From Bacteroidales bacterium (GTDB taxonomy: Bacteria; Bacteroidota; Bacteroidia; Bacteroidales; UBA932), in assembly GCA_024401695.1 (NCBI GenBank), contig JAKSKN010000009.1:1-64000 (forward strand): a stretch of DNA of 64,000 nucleotides, given 5' to 3'. Positions 1 to 8,406 of this stretch are shown piece after piece (the first letter of the stretch is position 1; each line of letters starts with the position of its first letter). The translations under genes and the position numbers were made by a program. The notes below the pieces were generated by a model. That model did no database searches. It was given only the letters and a program-made list of their open reading frames with translations, and was not told the DNA's origin.

Positions 1-683
1 ATTTTAACGGTCGTCTGACTTGAACCAGTGTATTTGTAGTAGATTGTCTGGGTTTTGTTATTCGAGAACGTCACAGAAGCCGTTGAATTGAGGCTATTCT
101 CAGATGTTCCAACCAAAAAACTACTGTTATCAGAGCTTACAGTTACGGTCCCGCTGAAATTGCTGTTGAGCACGGCGGTCTTGACCTCACCTGTGGCTAG
201 GGATGTTGTTGCGTTCGTCCACGATAAGGCCCTGCCGTCCGTCACATTGACAGGAACGGCTTGGGTGGCGACTGTACTGCCGCTCAAGTTGGCGGAAACA
301 GTGATCGAGCCGCTTCCGGCCGCTTTTGCAGAAACATTGCAGGTCTGGCCACTGGTGCCTGAGCCTGAGAATTTCTGATTGTCGACAGATGAAGCGGACC
401 ACGAGTAGCTGACACCCGAATCCACATTGACCCAACTGCCGCCGGACTTCTTCTTGAGTTGTGCGGTGATACTCTTGCTTGAAGCGCTGACCAGATTGGC
501 CAGGTTGAGTTCAACGGTAGAGGGGCTGCTCTTGGTCTGTCCCTCAGCACCCGTTTCCAGAATCTCCAGCATGTAGTCTCCATCACCCCCGATTGTGCCG
601 GGGTCAGTTTCTTTGATCTGTTCCTTGTTGCAGGACGCCAGGCAGAAGGCTGCCATGGCAAAAAGAATGAATTTTGATTTCAT
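1..683 (-). CDS. Lipoprotein with Ig-like/adhesin character, partial (3' end outside window)
   Basis: An open frame starts at the ATG at 683 and runs off the left edge, giving about 227 residues. The N-terminus reads MKSKFILFAMAAFCLASC, a lipoprotein signal with the lipobox cysteine at residue 18, so the product is probably exported and lipid-anchored. The rest is rich in Ser, Thr, Gly and Val with beta-strand-like stretches, as in bacterial Ig-like or BACON-type surface domains. No fimbrillin WPLGG-LDF motif is visible in the part present. It lies 22 bp downstream of the 963-residue fimbrillin-like gene, so it is probably the next gene of the fimbrial operon, perhaps a further tip adhesin. 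The function is inferred from context only. Confidence 0.7.
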   Translation of the reverse strand, partial: MKSKFILFAMAAFCLASCNKEQIKETDPGTIGGDGDYMLEILETGAEGQTKSSPSTVELNLANLVSASSKSITAQLKKKSGGSWVNVDSGVSYSWSASSVDNQKFSGSGTSGQTCNVSAKAAGSGSITVSANLSGSTVATQAVPVNVTDGRALSWTNATTSLATGEVKTAVLNSNFSGTVTVSSDNSSFLVGTSENSLNSTASVTFSNNKTQTIYYKYTGSSQTTVK

Positions 684-705
684 AATAATAGGATTATAAG
701 TTGAT

Positions 706-3597
706 TTAATTGATGACGATATCGTATTCAGCCTTGGACTGCGTGACGGAGCATGAAGCGCTTGCCGAGCCGTTGGTTGCAGTAAGGGTGGCGCTTCGTG
801 AAGACGTAGAGGTATTCTCCGACACGTTCATGCTTCCGCCTGAGTAGGTAAGCCATGACTGGTTTGAAGTGGGAGTGACAGAGTCCGTTGTCTTTGTACC
901 TGTGCCGTATGTGGTCTGGTAGCCGTAACCTCCGTCGGCAGTGGTGTATGAGGTCCCGTTATAGTCGCGATACCATTCCGAGCCCGTGTCGTCGGCGAGA
1001 GTTTCCGTTCCGGAATCCGTCCATGACTCAGTGTGGCTCTTGTTCTCCTCGACATACTCGGAGGCTCCGGAATCGAAGGTGTCTGTCCTGTACTCAACAT
1101 AGTTGCAGTTCTGGGAAGCTGACCTGGTGTAGGGACGGCTTGCGCTTCGTGTCCATTTCCTGTAGTAGTGCTGTGTATAGGGCTGATGATAGTTATGGGT
1201 GATCGTGCGTCTCTGATCGTACTTGGCCCTCTCATAGTGAGATGCCGAAACGGTGTTCGCCTTGGATGATGCTTCAGGGCCAGGAGACCATGATGTGACG
1301 GAGAGAGAGACGGCGTAGTCGTATTTTTCAGTGCTAGTGGCAGTCGTCTCCCATGAGCCGTAGGTATCGGCATCCGTCACCTTTGTTCCCCAGTCAGTGC
1401 TGTTGACGTATTCCGTCCCATATGACTTGGAACCATAGGTCGTGGCACCGTAGGATTTGGTTCCATAAGTTATCGTGCCGGTTTTCGTATGGTTCTTGGT
1501 TGACTTGGTGCCGGTGTAACGGTTGTTCGCACCCTGCTTGAAAGAGGCCGTCCTGCTTGTGGCACTGATTCCGCCTTCGGAGAAGGATACTGTGACGTCA
1601 TATGTTCCTTCGCCGACCACGGACTTGCCAAGGCTGTTTACGGTTATGACCTTTCCGCTCACGGATGCAGGATAAGAACTGTTCGCGCTGGTCCTGACAA
1701 CAGTGATGCTCGCATCCTTGTAGTTCGCCACGGACTTTCCTGAAACCCATTTCTGCGTGACGGCTCCGCCGGAGACGGTGACCGTTCCGCCACCTGCGCC
1801 GACGCTTGACTTGTCAAGTGTTATCGCGGATATCTCATAGCCGATGACATAGTCAACCAGAGGTTCGAGCGTGATTGTCGCGCTCGCGCTTGCCTTGGTG
1901 TCTCCGGCGGTCTTCACGGTCAGCGTGACACTCTTGGACTCATAAGTGTTGTTCTTGTTGGTAATGGTTATGGTATTGCCCGAAGTGGATACGGTGGCGT
2001 ATGTGGTACTAGATAAAGAAGCAGTATAGGAGTCGTAATCTCCGCTTGCCGTAAGGGTCCCTGTGCCTGATGGCCCGATGGAGAGTGAGCTCTTGCTGAG
2101 GCTGATTGTCTCAGGCTTTGCAGAGAGGTGAATGGAAACGGAAGCCGTTCTGCTCATAAGGGCGGTGGTAGCCGTGAGCGTGACATCGGTAGCAGTGTAT
2201 GAGGCTGTCGTATTCTTGAGGGAAACGGTGTTCCCGCTCTTGCTGACAGTCACTCCCGTCGGGGAGTTCAGAGAGAATCCGTTCGGATAGGTGCCGGATG
2301 CGGAAACGGTCTCCGTTGCGCCGTAGGCTATGGTCTTTGATGTGGGAGACAGGCTGATGGATTCCTGCAGGGACTTCGCACTGATAGTTGCAGTGGCACT
2401 CCTTCTCCGGTCCTCGGTTGTAACGGTGACGCTGCCGTTGCTGTCCACGCCGGAGATATTGTTGTTGGTGATACGTAGGACGGTGCTGCTGATCTTCTCC
2501 GCAGACAGACCGGTCCCCGAGATGGAATTTGTCCAGTTCTGGGTCGAAGGCTTGGGAGTGATGGCGATGTCCTTGTGCTCGCCCCAGTTAAGGGACAGAG
2601 CTGTCGGGTCCATGCTGATGTGCATCCCCGCAATGCTGTCGAAGCTGAGCATATAGACGCACCGCTTGCCCTCTGTCCAGATGTCCCCGGCAATGGGTGC
2701 GGAGAGCGTATGAGTGTCACCTAGGTAATCGACAACGACTTCCAGAGTGGCACCGGCGGGAACTGTCTGTGGCAGGAGCATCATCGTGGATTCCCCACCG
2801 GTAAGGTCCTTCTGCTGTCCTTCGGTGACCTGCATATCGGTGTTGAAAGCGAAATTGTCCTTCCCGGAAAGACCGCTCCATCCGGAGCCTATCGTATATG
2901 TCCCTGCAGAATATACTCCTTTCAGGGTAATGCTTTTGATCTTGCCGCTGAGAGTCTCTGTGCCGGTCTTGAAGGTGACGGCGCATAGACAGTGGGAGAA
3001 AGAGATGCCGACTGATGACAGCTCTCCCGAGTATTCGCTGGAAGAGCCGACCAGAATATCGTTCTGCAATGACACCGCCTTCGGTACAGTATACGCGAAA
3101 GACAGGGGCCCCGCCGTTGTGGAGGCGACACTGAGCCCTTCAGCTCCGTACGGGGCAAAGGAGTAGAATCGGACCGTCTTGCCACCTGTCTTGCTGCTGA
3201 AGGCGTTCTGAGTCCTCCATTTTCCGGAGTCATACGTGACCTTTTCTCCGAACATGAATTCCGGCTTGCACGAACCGCTCCAGGAATCATAGATATAGCC
3301 GAACAGAGAGAATGCCCCGTAGGTCGTAAGACTTGTCACGGGAGCCGCCTTGGTGTCTGCGCCTTCAATGGACTCTCCCTGAATCTTGGTTATGAAAGCT
3401 CCCGCCAGCCCTTTCGTGCTGACGGAGTCAGCCGTGACGGTCACATCGTAACAGTCGGGCTCGACGTCCGCTATGAACTCAAGCTGAACGTCGCACTGAA
3501 TGTTCCCGGTTGGTTCCGGGACCACAACTTCCTTATTGCAGGCCATCGCCATCAGGCAGACAGCCAGCAATCCTTTTCCAAAATGAATTGTTTTCAT
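706..3597 (-). CDS. Large fimbrillin-family tip/adhesin lipoprotein with Ig-like repeats
   Basis: The 963-residue product begins with a lipoprotein signal (AVCLMAMAC, Cys20). Residues about 60-320 resemble the Mfa-like fimbrillin fold seen in the next genes upstream (a TKAAP segment, a WRT...FYSFAPYG motif and a late YMLSF strand). Residues about 330-600 hold successive Ig-like repeats starting with LSPTSKT- or LSKSSLS-like strands. A Tyr/Thr/Gly-rich low-complexity stretch with pentapeptide repeats follows, and a C-terminal BACON-like domain ends the protein (SWLTYSGG...ATLTATNG). The length is two to three times that of a usual fimbrillin, which suits a tip adhesin. It overlaps the upstream gene by 4 bp, so translation is probably coupled. 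The ligand is unknown. Confidence 0.75.
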   Translation of the reverse strand: MKTIHFGKGLLAVCLMAMACNKEVVVPEPTGNIQCDVQLEFIADVEPDCYDVTVTADSVSTKGLAGAFITKIQGESIEGADTKAAPVTSLTTYGAFSLFGYIYDSWSGSCKPEFMFGEKVTYDSGKWRTQNAFSSKTGGKTVRFYSFAPYGAEGLSVASTTAGPLSFAYTVPKAVSLQNDILVGSSSEYSGELSSVGISFSHCLCAVTFKTGTETLSGKIKSITLKGVYSAGTYTIGSGWSGLSGKDNFAFNTDMQVTEGQQKDLTGGESTMMLLPQTVPAGATLEVVVDYLGDTHTLSAPIAGDIWTEGKRCVYMLSFDSIAGMHISMDPTALSLNWGEHKDIAITPKPSTQNWTNSISGTGLSAEKISSTVLRITNNNISGVDSNGSVTVTTEDRRRSATATISAKSLQESISLSPTSKTIAYGATETVSASGTYPNGFSLNSPTGVTVSKSGNTVSLKNTTASYTATDVTLTATTALMSRTASVSIHLSAKPETISLSKSSLSIGPSGTGTLTASGDYDSYTASLSSTTYATVSTSGNTITITNKNNTYESKSVTLTVKTAGDTKASASATITLEPLVDYVIGYEISAITLDKSSVGAGGGTVTVSGGAVTQKWVSGKSVANYKDASITVVRTSANSSYPASVSGKVITVNSLGKSVVGEGTYDVTVSFSEGGISATSRTASFKQGANNRYTGTKSTKNHTKTGTITYGTKSYGATTYGSKSYGTEYVNSTDWGTKVTDADTYGSWETTATSTEKYDYAVSLSVTSWSPGPEASSKANTVSASHYERAKYDQRRTITHNYHQPYTQHYYRKWTRSASRPYTRSASQNCNYVEYRTDTFDSGASEYVEENKSHTESWTDSGTETLADDTGSEWYRDYNGTSYTTADGGYGYQTTYGTGTKTTDSVTPTSNQSWLTYSGGSMNVSENTSTSSRSATLTATNGSASASCSVTQSKAEYDIVIN
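1418..1477 (-). repeat. Four 15-bp tandem repeats encoding Y-G pentapeptides
   Basis: Units at 1418-1432, 1433-1447, 1448-1462 and 1463-1477 are diverged 15-bp copies (plus-strand pattern CCATA-GACTTGG-like). On the coding strand they give TITYG, TKSYG, ATTYG and SKSYG within the 963-residue adhesin. Being multiples of three, changes in copy number would alter protein length without a frameshift. Confidence 0.6.
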
Positions 3598-4553
3598 AAT
3601 TTGATCTCCTTATTTATCCCCGATGTCCAGACTGAAACGCTCGGAGTGATGGTAATGCCCACAAGGGTGATGTTGATGGTGTATGTATATTTCTTGCCCG
3701 GTTCCCAGAAGATGGGACTTGCGGGAGCCCAATCATAGTTCAGGGTGGTGTTGACGTTTGCCCCGGCCACGTCCTTGCCGTTGTGCAGGGTGTAGTTGAT
3801 GATGAACCCTACCTCATCCTGTGCCGGGAGAAGGATTCCCTTGCCGAGGGCAGTGACCGTGCCCGTCAGATTGGCCGCCGAGAGGCCCGGTACAGATAGT
3901 GTCTTCCGGCTGCCGAGTCCGCTCCACGTGAACGACATGGCCGATCCTGACCTGCCGGCCAGAACGGTACCCGAGTGATATGCGGACTTGAGGGTGATGC
4001 TGTTGATGGTGATGCCGCGGTTGGTGCTGGCGTTGTAGCTCTCAGAGGCCTTGGCCGCGAATGTCAGATAAGCCTCAGCATGGTTGAATTCGATTTCGAC
4101 CGAACTGTTGGCCGGCCGTCCCGCAGCACATCCGGCAAGAATATCCTCTTGGGTGGCACTGTTGTCCGGCATGGTCATCCTGACACTGGAGGTGACATCT
4201 TCTGTACCCCACACAACGGAAGTAACGGAAGATGCTCCGGGGGAGTAGGCCAGGAAATCGAGCGTTCCCGAAAGTGGCCAGCTCTTGTCGGAACTCCATA
4301 AACCTGAGTTATATGAGAACCTGGTGCATGGGAAGAAGTTCTGGCCGGTTGTCCGGTTGTATGAGGCGACGAAGATATCGCGAGATGACGGCAGCACTCC
4401 GTTTGTGATGGCCGCCTTTGTTGTCTGGCTGATATCGATCCCTGCCGAGATCCGGATAAGCCTTGAGGCATCTGGAACACTCTGGACATCTTCTTTGCTG
4501 CACGAGCAGAGCAGGATCGAGGTCAGTGCGATAATGGCTGTAATATTCTTCAT
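3594..4553 (-). CDS. Fimbrillin family lipoprotein (Mfa-like)
   Basis: The 319-residue product starts with a lipoprotein signal (TSILLCSC). The mature part carries landmarks of Bacteroidales Mfa-like fimbrillins: a TKAA segment soon after the lipid anchor, the motif WPLSGTLDFLAYS near residue 90, a mid-protein NHAEAYLTFAA strand, and an EPGKKYTYTI strand near the C-terminus. It belongs to a tandem set with the genes at 4565 and 5582, which share these motifs. Proteins of this type are secreted as lipoproteins and assembled into surface fimbriae by strand exchange; a minor or tip subunit is more likely than the shaft. It overlaps the next gene by 4 bp and lies 11 bp downstream of the previous one. 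Confidence 0.8.
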   Translation of the reverse strand: MKNITAIIALTSILLCSCSKEDVQSVPDASRLIRISAGIDISQTTKAAITNGVLPSSRDIFVASYNRTTGQNFFPCTRFSYNSGLWSSDKSWPLSGTLDFLAYSPGASSVTSVVWGTEDVTSSVRMTMPDNSATQEDILAGCAAGRPANSSVEIEFNHAEAYLTFAAKASESYNASTNRGITINSITLKSAYHSGTVLAGRSGSAMSFTWSGLGSRKTLSVPGLSAANLTGTVTALGKGILLPAQDEVGFIINYTLHNGKDVAGANVNTTLNYDWAPASPIFWEPGKKYTYTINITLVGITITPSVSVWTSGINKEIKL

Positions 4554-4564
4554 GGCATATAGTG

Positions 4565-5515
4565 TTAATTGATTGAAATCGGTCTTGGCTCTTCATCCCA
4601 GGCGGAAACAGAGGCGCTGATCTCGAGCTTCTTGTGAATAATCATCGTGTAGGTGGTCTTCGTGCCGGCATGCCAGGGATCGACATTGGCGGAGGCCACA
4701 TGGCAGGACCCCGCGCCCCAGGGGGAGGATGCCGTCGGCCTTTGCGTGTACCAGATCTCCAGGTCACAAGCCTGCTGCTCAGGAAGTAGAAGATCAATGC
4801 AGGTGGGAGGGTTTGAGAGAAGAAGATTCCGGCTCTGTGCAACCGTGTAGTCTTCCCGGAAGAACCCGTGGAAGTCCCACTGGGCTTTGAGATAGACCCC
4901 GTTCTCAAGGCGGAGAGTTCCTCCCAGGTATGCTTTTTTTATCACCAGGCTGTCCACGCGGATGGTGCCGGGTTCGTACCTTGCGAACTCGAACCGGACC
5001 CAAGCCTGTGAGTGGCTGAAGTCCAGACTGACCGTTCCCTCTTCCGCTTTCCTGGAAGAAGCCCTCGAATACATGATTTCCGAATCGAGGCAGGTCCCAT
5101 CGGGAACCTCCAGTTCCACGCCCTTGGTGACGTTCTCACTGTACCAGATTGCAGAACTGCCGAGGGTCCTGTCCTTCAGTGCAAGGGACAGGAAATCCAG
5201 ACTCCCTCCCATAGGCCACCAGATCGTCGGCGTAGCGCTCCATCGGTCCCCATCCTTACTGAAGGGACGTCCGCAGAAATAATTGCCGCTAGTTTCAGAC
5301 GCCGTCATGTTATTGAAGTACGAGCTCAGGAAAATGGTATAGCTCCCGTCGAGCGGTCCGCTTCCGACAGCCCCTTTGGTGGTACCTGACCCGGTGCTCG
5401 GGAGAATCTCCAGACAGCGCTCCGGTTCTGCTTGGGTGAGGCCCTCCTTGCCGCAGGAGACCGCCCCCGCAGCAAGAAGAATGATTGACAAGTATTGCAA
5501 GCGTTTCATTGGCAT
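4565..5515 (-). CDS. Fimbrillin family lipoprotein (Mfa-like)
   Basis: This 316-residue protein has a lipobox (AAGAVSC) after a short signal. Like its neighbours it has TKGA near residue 47, WWPMGGSLDFLSLA near residue 100, a SHSQAWVRFEFA strand, and a late GTKTTYTMIIHK strand ending in a short tail. These match the Mfa-like fimbrillin family. The annotated start is the first Met (MPMKRLQ); the Met two codons on (5509) is equally possible. It is the middle member of three tandem fimbrillin genes, probably a minor fimbrial or tip component. A 10-bp-stem hairpin lies just upstream of its start, in the gap from the previous gene. Confidence 0.8.
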   Translation of the reverse strand: MPMKRLQYLSIILLAAGAVSCGKEGLTQAEPERCLEILPSTGSGTTKGAVGSGPLDGSYTIFLSSYFNNMTASETSGNYFCGRPFSKDGDRWSATPTIWWPMGGSLDFLSLALKDRTLGSSAIWYSENVTKGVELEVPDGTCLDSEIMYSRASSRKAEEGTVSLDFSHSQAWVRFEFARYEPGTIRVDSLVIKKAYLGGTLRLENGVYLKAQWDFHGFFREDYTVAQSRNLLLSNPPTCIDLLLPEQQACDLEIWYTQRPTASSPWGAGSCHVASANVDPWHAGTKTTYTMIIHKKLEISASVSAWDEEPRPISIN

Positions 5516-5530
5516 TGCTGTTTTTGGATT

Positions 5531-5557
5531 CCCGACAGGGAGTCGAACCCTGCCGGG
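5531..5557 (-). other. Intergenic hairpin with a TTCGACT loop
   Basis: On the minus strand CCCGGCAGGG (5557-5548) pairs with CCCTGTCGGG (5540-5531) with one G-U pair, closing a 7-base loop TTCGACT. It sits between two fimbrillin genes. No T-run follows, so an RNA-processing or stabilizing hairpin that tunes subunit ratios is more likely than a strong terminator. The loop resembles a tRNA T-loop, but no tRNA body is present. Confidence 0.5.
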
Positions 5558-5581
5558 AAAATGAGAGAGAGAAACGAAGTG

Positions 5582-6646
5582 CTAGATGATTTCTGAGGGA
5601 GTGAGGTCGGTCACTGTTCCGTTGACGTATTCCTTGACTGTAGGTGCTACGGTCAGCTCATTGACCTTGAACTGAATTTCGTAGATATACTTGTTGCCCT
5701 GGAGCCAGTTGTCATTGCTGAGTGTGTAACGGTACTCGAGCTTGTTGGGCTGACCGGCAAGCACGTATCTGATGACGAAGCTGGTCTTGGCCTGCTCGGG
5801 CAGAAGCATATCCATGTAGTTGATTTCGCTGCTGATAGCGTTCTCAAGGGTATAGTCATCATTCTGACTGCCATAGATGGAGTAGCTGTCATCAAAGACG
5901 ACATCCTTGCTCTGACATCTGCGGAAAGACCACGAAGCGGCGGCATCACCGTTATTGTTCTCAAGGGTGAGCTCACCATTGTCGTAGATGTTTTCGATGA
6001 CAATCTCTTCGATGGCAATCTTGTCCTCCATATCGGCGTTTGCCACTTTGATCTGGAACTCCAGCCAGGCCTGTGCGTGTTTGAACTGCATAGGGACGGC
6101 ATCCGCTCCGGTGCTCGATGCCCTTCCGGACACGGAGCAGAAGACGATGTCATCCTGCGTGCGGTCCTCAAGCACGGTTAACACCACGCTCTCGGCAGCG
6201 TTCTTGTCGTTCCAGACCACATCCTTGGAATTGAACGGGGTCATGGACGAGTATGCGAGGAAGTCGAGTGTGCCGCCCAGAGGCCAGTAGATCTTCGGGT
6301 CGTGATGCCACTTGTCGTCAGTACCCTTTGCATAGGTGTAGTCGACGAAGTAGTTGCCCTCGTTCCCGGTCTGGGGATGAAGGAAGGCGGAGAGCTTCAT
6401 AGCTCTCTCGACCTTCACGTCGGAAGGGGCTCCGCCCTCTCCGGCATGGAGCTGGGCGATTGCCGTGTCATAGAAGGTCGCACCGGTGATGTAACCCTTG
6501 GTGGTCACGGCGGAGGTGTTGAGAGTGATCTCATTCTCCACCTGCTGTTCCGGGGCAAATGAGGTGGAATAGGAATCCTTGTCGCAGGATGCCACGAGCA
6601 GAGAGAGTGCCGCAACACAGGCGGCGAAAAAGATTGTTTTTTTCAT
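5582..6646 (-). CDS. Fimbrillin family lipoprotein (Mfa-like)
   Basis: The chosen start (MKKTIFFAACVAAL) puts the lipobox LLVASC at the usual distance. An in-frame Met 9 codons upstream (6673) would add a charged MNVKKEKKT extension and is less likely. The 354-residue product has TKGYITG after the anchor, WPLGGTLDFLAYS near residue 130, KHAQAWLEFQI mid-protein and GNKYIYEIQF near the end, all typical of Mfa-like fimbrillins. It is the first of three tandem paralogues, 98 bp downstream of the DUF5119-like gene. The A-rich leader before the ATG is typical of Bacteroidota ribosome-binding regions. Probably an accessory or tip subunit. Confidence 0.82.
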   Translation of the reverse strand: MKKTIFFAACVAALSLLVASCDKDSYSTSFAPEQQVENEITLNTSAVTTKGYITGATFYDTAIAQLHAGEGGAPSDVKVERAMKLSAFLHPQTGNEGNYFVDYTYAKGTDDKWHHDPKIYWPLGGTLDFLAYSSMTPFNSKDVVWNDKNAAESVVLTVLEDRTQDDIVFCSVSGRASSTGADAVPMQFKHAQAWLEFQIKVANADMEDKIAIEEIVIENIYDNGELTLENNNGDAAASWSFRRCQSKDVVFDDSYSIYGSQNDDYTLENAISSEINYMDMLLPEQAKTSFVIRYVLAGQPNKLEYRYTLSNDNWLQGNKYIYEIQFKVNELTVAPTVKEYVNGTVTDLTPSEII

Positions 6647-6743
6647 TGTTTTTTTCTCTTTTTTGACGTTCAACTGAGGCCGAGGAGGGCCCAGACGAGG
6701 TGTGTCAGACCCCGTTTTTGTTCAGGTATTTATAGCGAGATTG

Positions 6744-7631
6744 CTATTCTATTTCAAGGAATTCGTTGTGGTCCTCCCACTCATCGGTCTGGGGGTCGAG
6801 TCCACCCTGAATCAGAGGCAGGAGCTTGGTCTGGAAATCTACGGAGATGATGTGATTCCGCTTCAGTGGGCTCCTCACCTGTGCTGTGATGTCGAAGTCG
6901 TTGGAATGCTTCTGTCCATCCTCCGCCTCGATTATCACCCGGATGACGACATTGGCGTCCGGAGGCATCCCGAAGGTGCAGAAAGGAATCACGGCAAGGG
7001 AGTCCTGTACAGCCCCCGATGCCTTGATGGCGCACCAGTCCCCCCGGTCCATATCACAGAGACGAACCTCACCGGCCTGGTTGAAAGCCAGAAGCGTTAT
7101 GGAAGAAGCGTATTCCAGTCCTTCTATTCCCGATACCTCGACCCTCCATGAATCGCACAGGGGTTTCAATGGAATATCAAGCACGAACGGCTCGTCCGCT
7201 TCGGAGAGCTGAGGGATGTCCACGTCCAGAAGAGTCGCCACGAAGATGTGCTCCGGGCTGTCAGCTATCCTCATAGGCGCACTCTGGATAAGGGACGTGT
7301 GTGCAGAGAGCAGAGAGAAGTCCCGTGCATAGTCCACCATGGTCCGCGTAGAACCCATCGTGAAGGCAACGATATTCCACTTGCCCGGCTCAATGGCATA
7401 GAGGTAGCCGCCGTCCGGAGTCATGTATGTCTCGCTGACCCTTTTTCCGGTCGCGGGGTCATAGAAGAGAACCTGGATGAGCTCCGGCCTCTCGGGCCTG
7501 CACCACAGCACGGAGTCCGGGAAGCTGAACTCAAACCGGTACTGGCTGACACCCTCATAGATCGGCTCCCTTGTGCAGGACAGCATCAGGGCAAGGGCGA
7601 GAAGCAAGGCTGGGGAGAACTTCCTATTCAT
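6744..7631 (-). CDS. Fimbrial-cluster lipoprotein, DUF5119-like
   Basis: The 295-residue protein starts with a lipoprotein signal (LALALMLSC). Residues 20-100 read like DUF5119 proteins of Bacteroidales fimbrial loci: an early RFEFSFPDS strand, then PERPELIQVLFYDPATGKRV and a PGKWNIVAFTMGS segment. DUF5119 genes usually lie in Mfa/Fim-type operons; their role is not established, though an accessory or assembly function at the cell surface is likely. The start overlaps the end of the upstream DUF3575 gene by 8 bp, indicating coupled translation. The family call is from remembered motif patterns and is of medium strength. Confidence 0.6.
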   Translation of the reverse strand: MNRKFSPALLLALALMLSCTREPIYEGVSQYRFEFSFPDSVLWCRPERPELIQVLFYDPATGKRVSETYMTPDGGYLYAIEPGKWNIVAFTMGSTRTMVDYARDFSLLSAHTSLIQSAPMRIADSPEHIFVATLLDVDIPQLSEADEPFVLDIPLKPLCDSWRVEVSGIEGLEYASSITLLAFNQAGEVRLCDMDRGDWCAIKASGAVQDSLAVIPFCTFGMPPDANVVIRVIIEAEDGQKHSNDFDITAQVRSPLKRNHIISVDFQTKLLPLIQGGLDPQTDEWEDHNEFLEIE

Positions 7632-8400
7632 GACCTTTCTCCTTTCTCATGATGGGAACGCAGAGGCAGACGGCTGCCCGGATAGGGACAGGACGTACCT
7701 GCATCTTCTTATCGGAGTCGGCAATAAGAAAGCCGCCTTCATAGGGCACCGTATAGCTCCTGTTCCAGTCAAGAGCAATGCCGATGCCGGCATTGAACTC
7801 CAGATGGATTCCACCATGTCCGAGTGGAAGGCTGTACAGATAGTCAACGCCGATGGCCGCGAACTCGCCCTGCTGCCCCCGTCCATCATACTCCCAGTCA
7901 TAGTATCCGCCGCTCAGGACGGCTCCGATGGAGTGACCGCGCAGGCGTCCTCTGGTGTCCGCCTCCTCCGTATGCTCGCCTCCAAGCCACCAACGGCCTT
8001 CAAGAGAACCCGCAAGGGCCTGGGCGCAGAATTGATGGGGAGGCAGCACGGCATCCAGCCAGCTGCGCATGAGCCACGGATAACTCCAGCCGGCACCAAG
8101 CGAGAAGCGGTTAGAGACTGGCACCTCTACTCCGAGGTTCATGAGGGGTAGCAGCAGGTTCGTACGAACGGCTACAACGGGGGTCCCCTCGACACTCCTT
8201 GGCATCCTCTGCAGACGTGGGGCTTCCTTTTTGCTGTGACGGACCTCTCCGCTCCCTCTGAAGTCTATGTCGATGACCGATTCAGAGTCGGCGAGCGATA
8301 TCCGGATAAGGGCCGAGTCCTTCTGCTCCGTCTGCGCCATTGCCGGGACGGTGCATGCGAGGAGGAGTGTCAGAAGAATGAAAAGAAGTCTGGTTCTCAT
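7624..8400 (-). CDS. DUF3575 domain protein, outer-membrane beta-barrel candidate
   Basis: The 258-residue product has a cleavable signal (LLACTVPAMAQ). After a spacer of about 60 residues comes the DUF3575 pattern: VAVRTNLLLPLMNLGVEVP, SLGAGWSYPW, and repeated Tyr/Trp-Gly strands such as GGYYDWEYDG. These strands suggest a small outer-membrane beta-barrel. DUF3575 genes are regular companions of FimA/Mfa-type fimbrial operons. It overlaps the downstream DUF5119-like gene by 8 bp and lies 7 bp after the shaft-type gene. A second DUF3575 protein begins this operon at 12.9 kb. Confidence 0.75.
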   Translation of the reverse strand: MRTRLLFILLTLLLACTVPAMAQTEQKDSALIRISLADSESVIDIDFRGSGEVRHSKKEAPRLQRMPRSVEGTPVVAVRTNLLLPLMNLGVEVPVSNRFSLGAGWSYPWLMRSWLDAVLPPHQFCAQALAGSLEGRWWLGGEHTEEADTRGRLRGHSIGAVLSGGYYDWEYDGRGQQGEFAAIGVDYLYSLPLGHGGIHLEFNAGIGIALDWNRSYTVPYEGGFLIADSDKKMQVRPVPIRAAVCLCVPIMRKEKGHE

Positions 8401-8406
8401 AATTCA

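Noticed and set aside
5531..5560. tRNA 3' end (T-arm-like loop followed by AATCCA)
   Set aside because: No acceptor, D or anticodon arm lies upstream, and the stem is one continuous 10-bp helix, unlike a tRNA.
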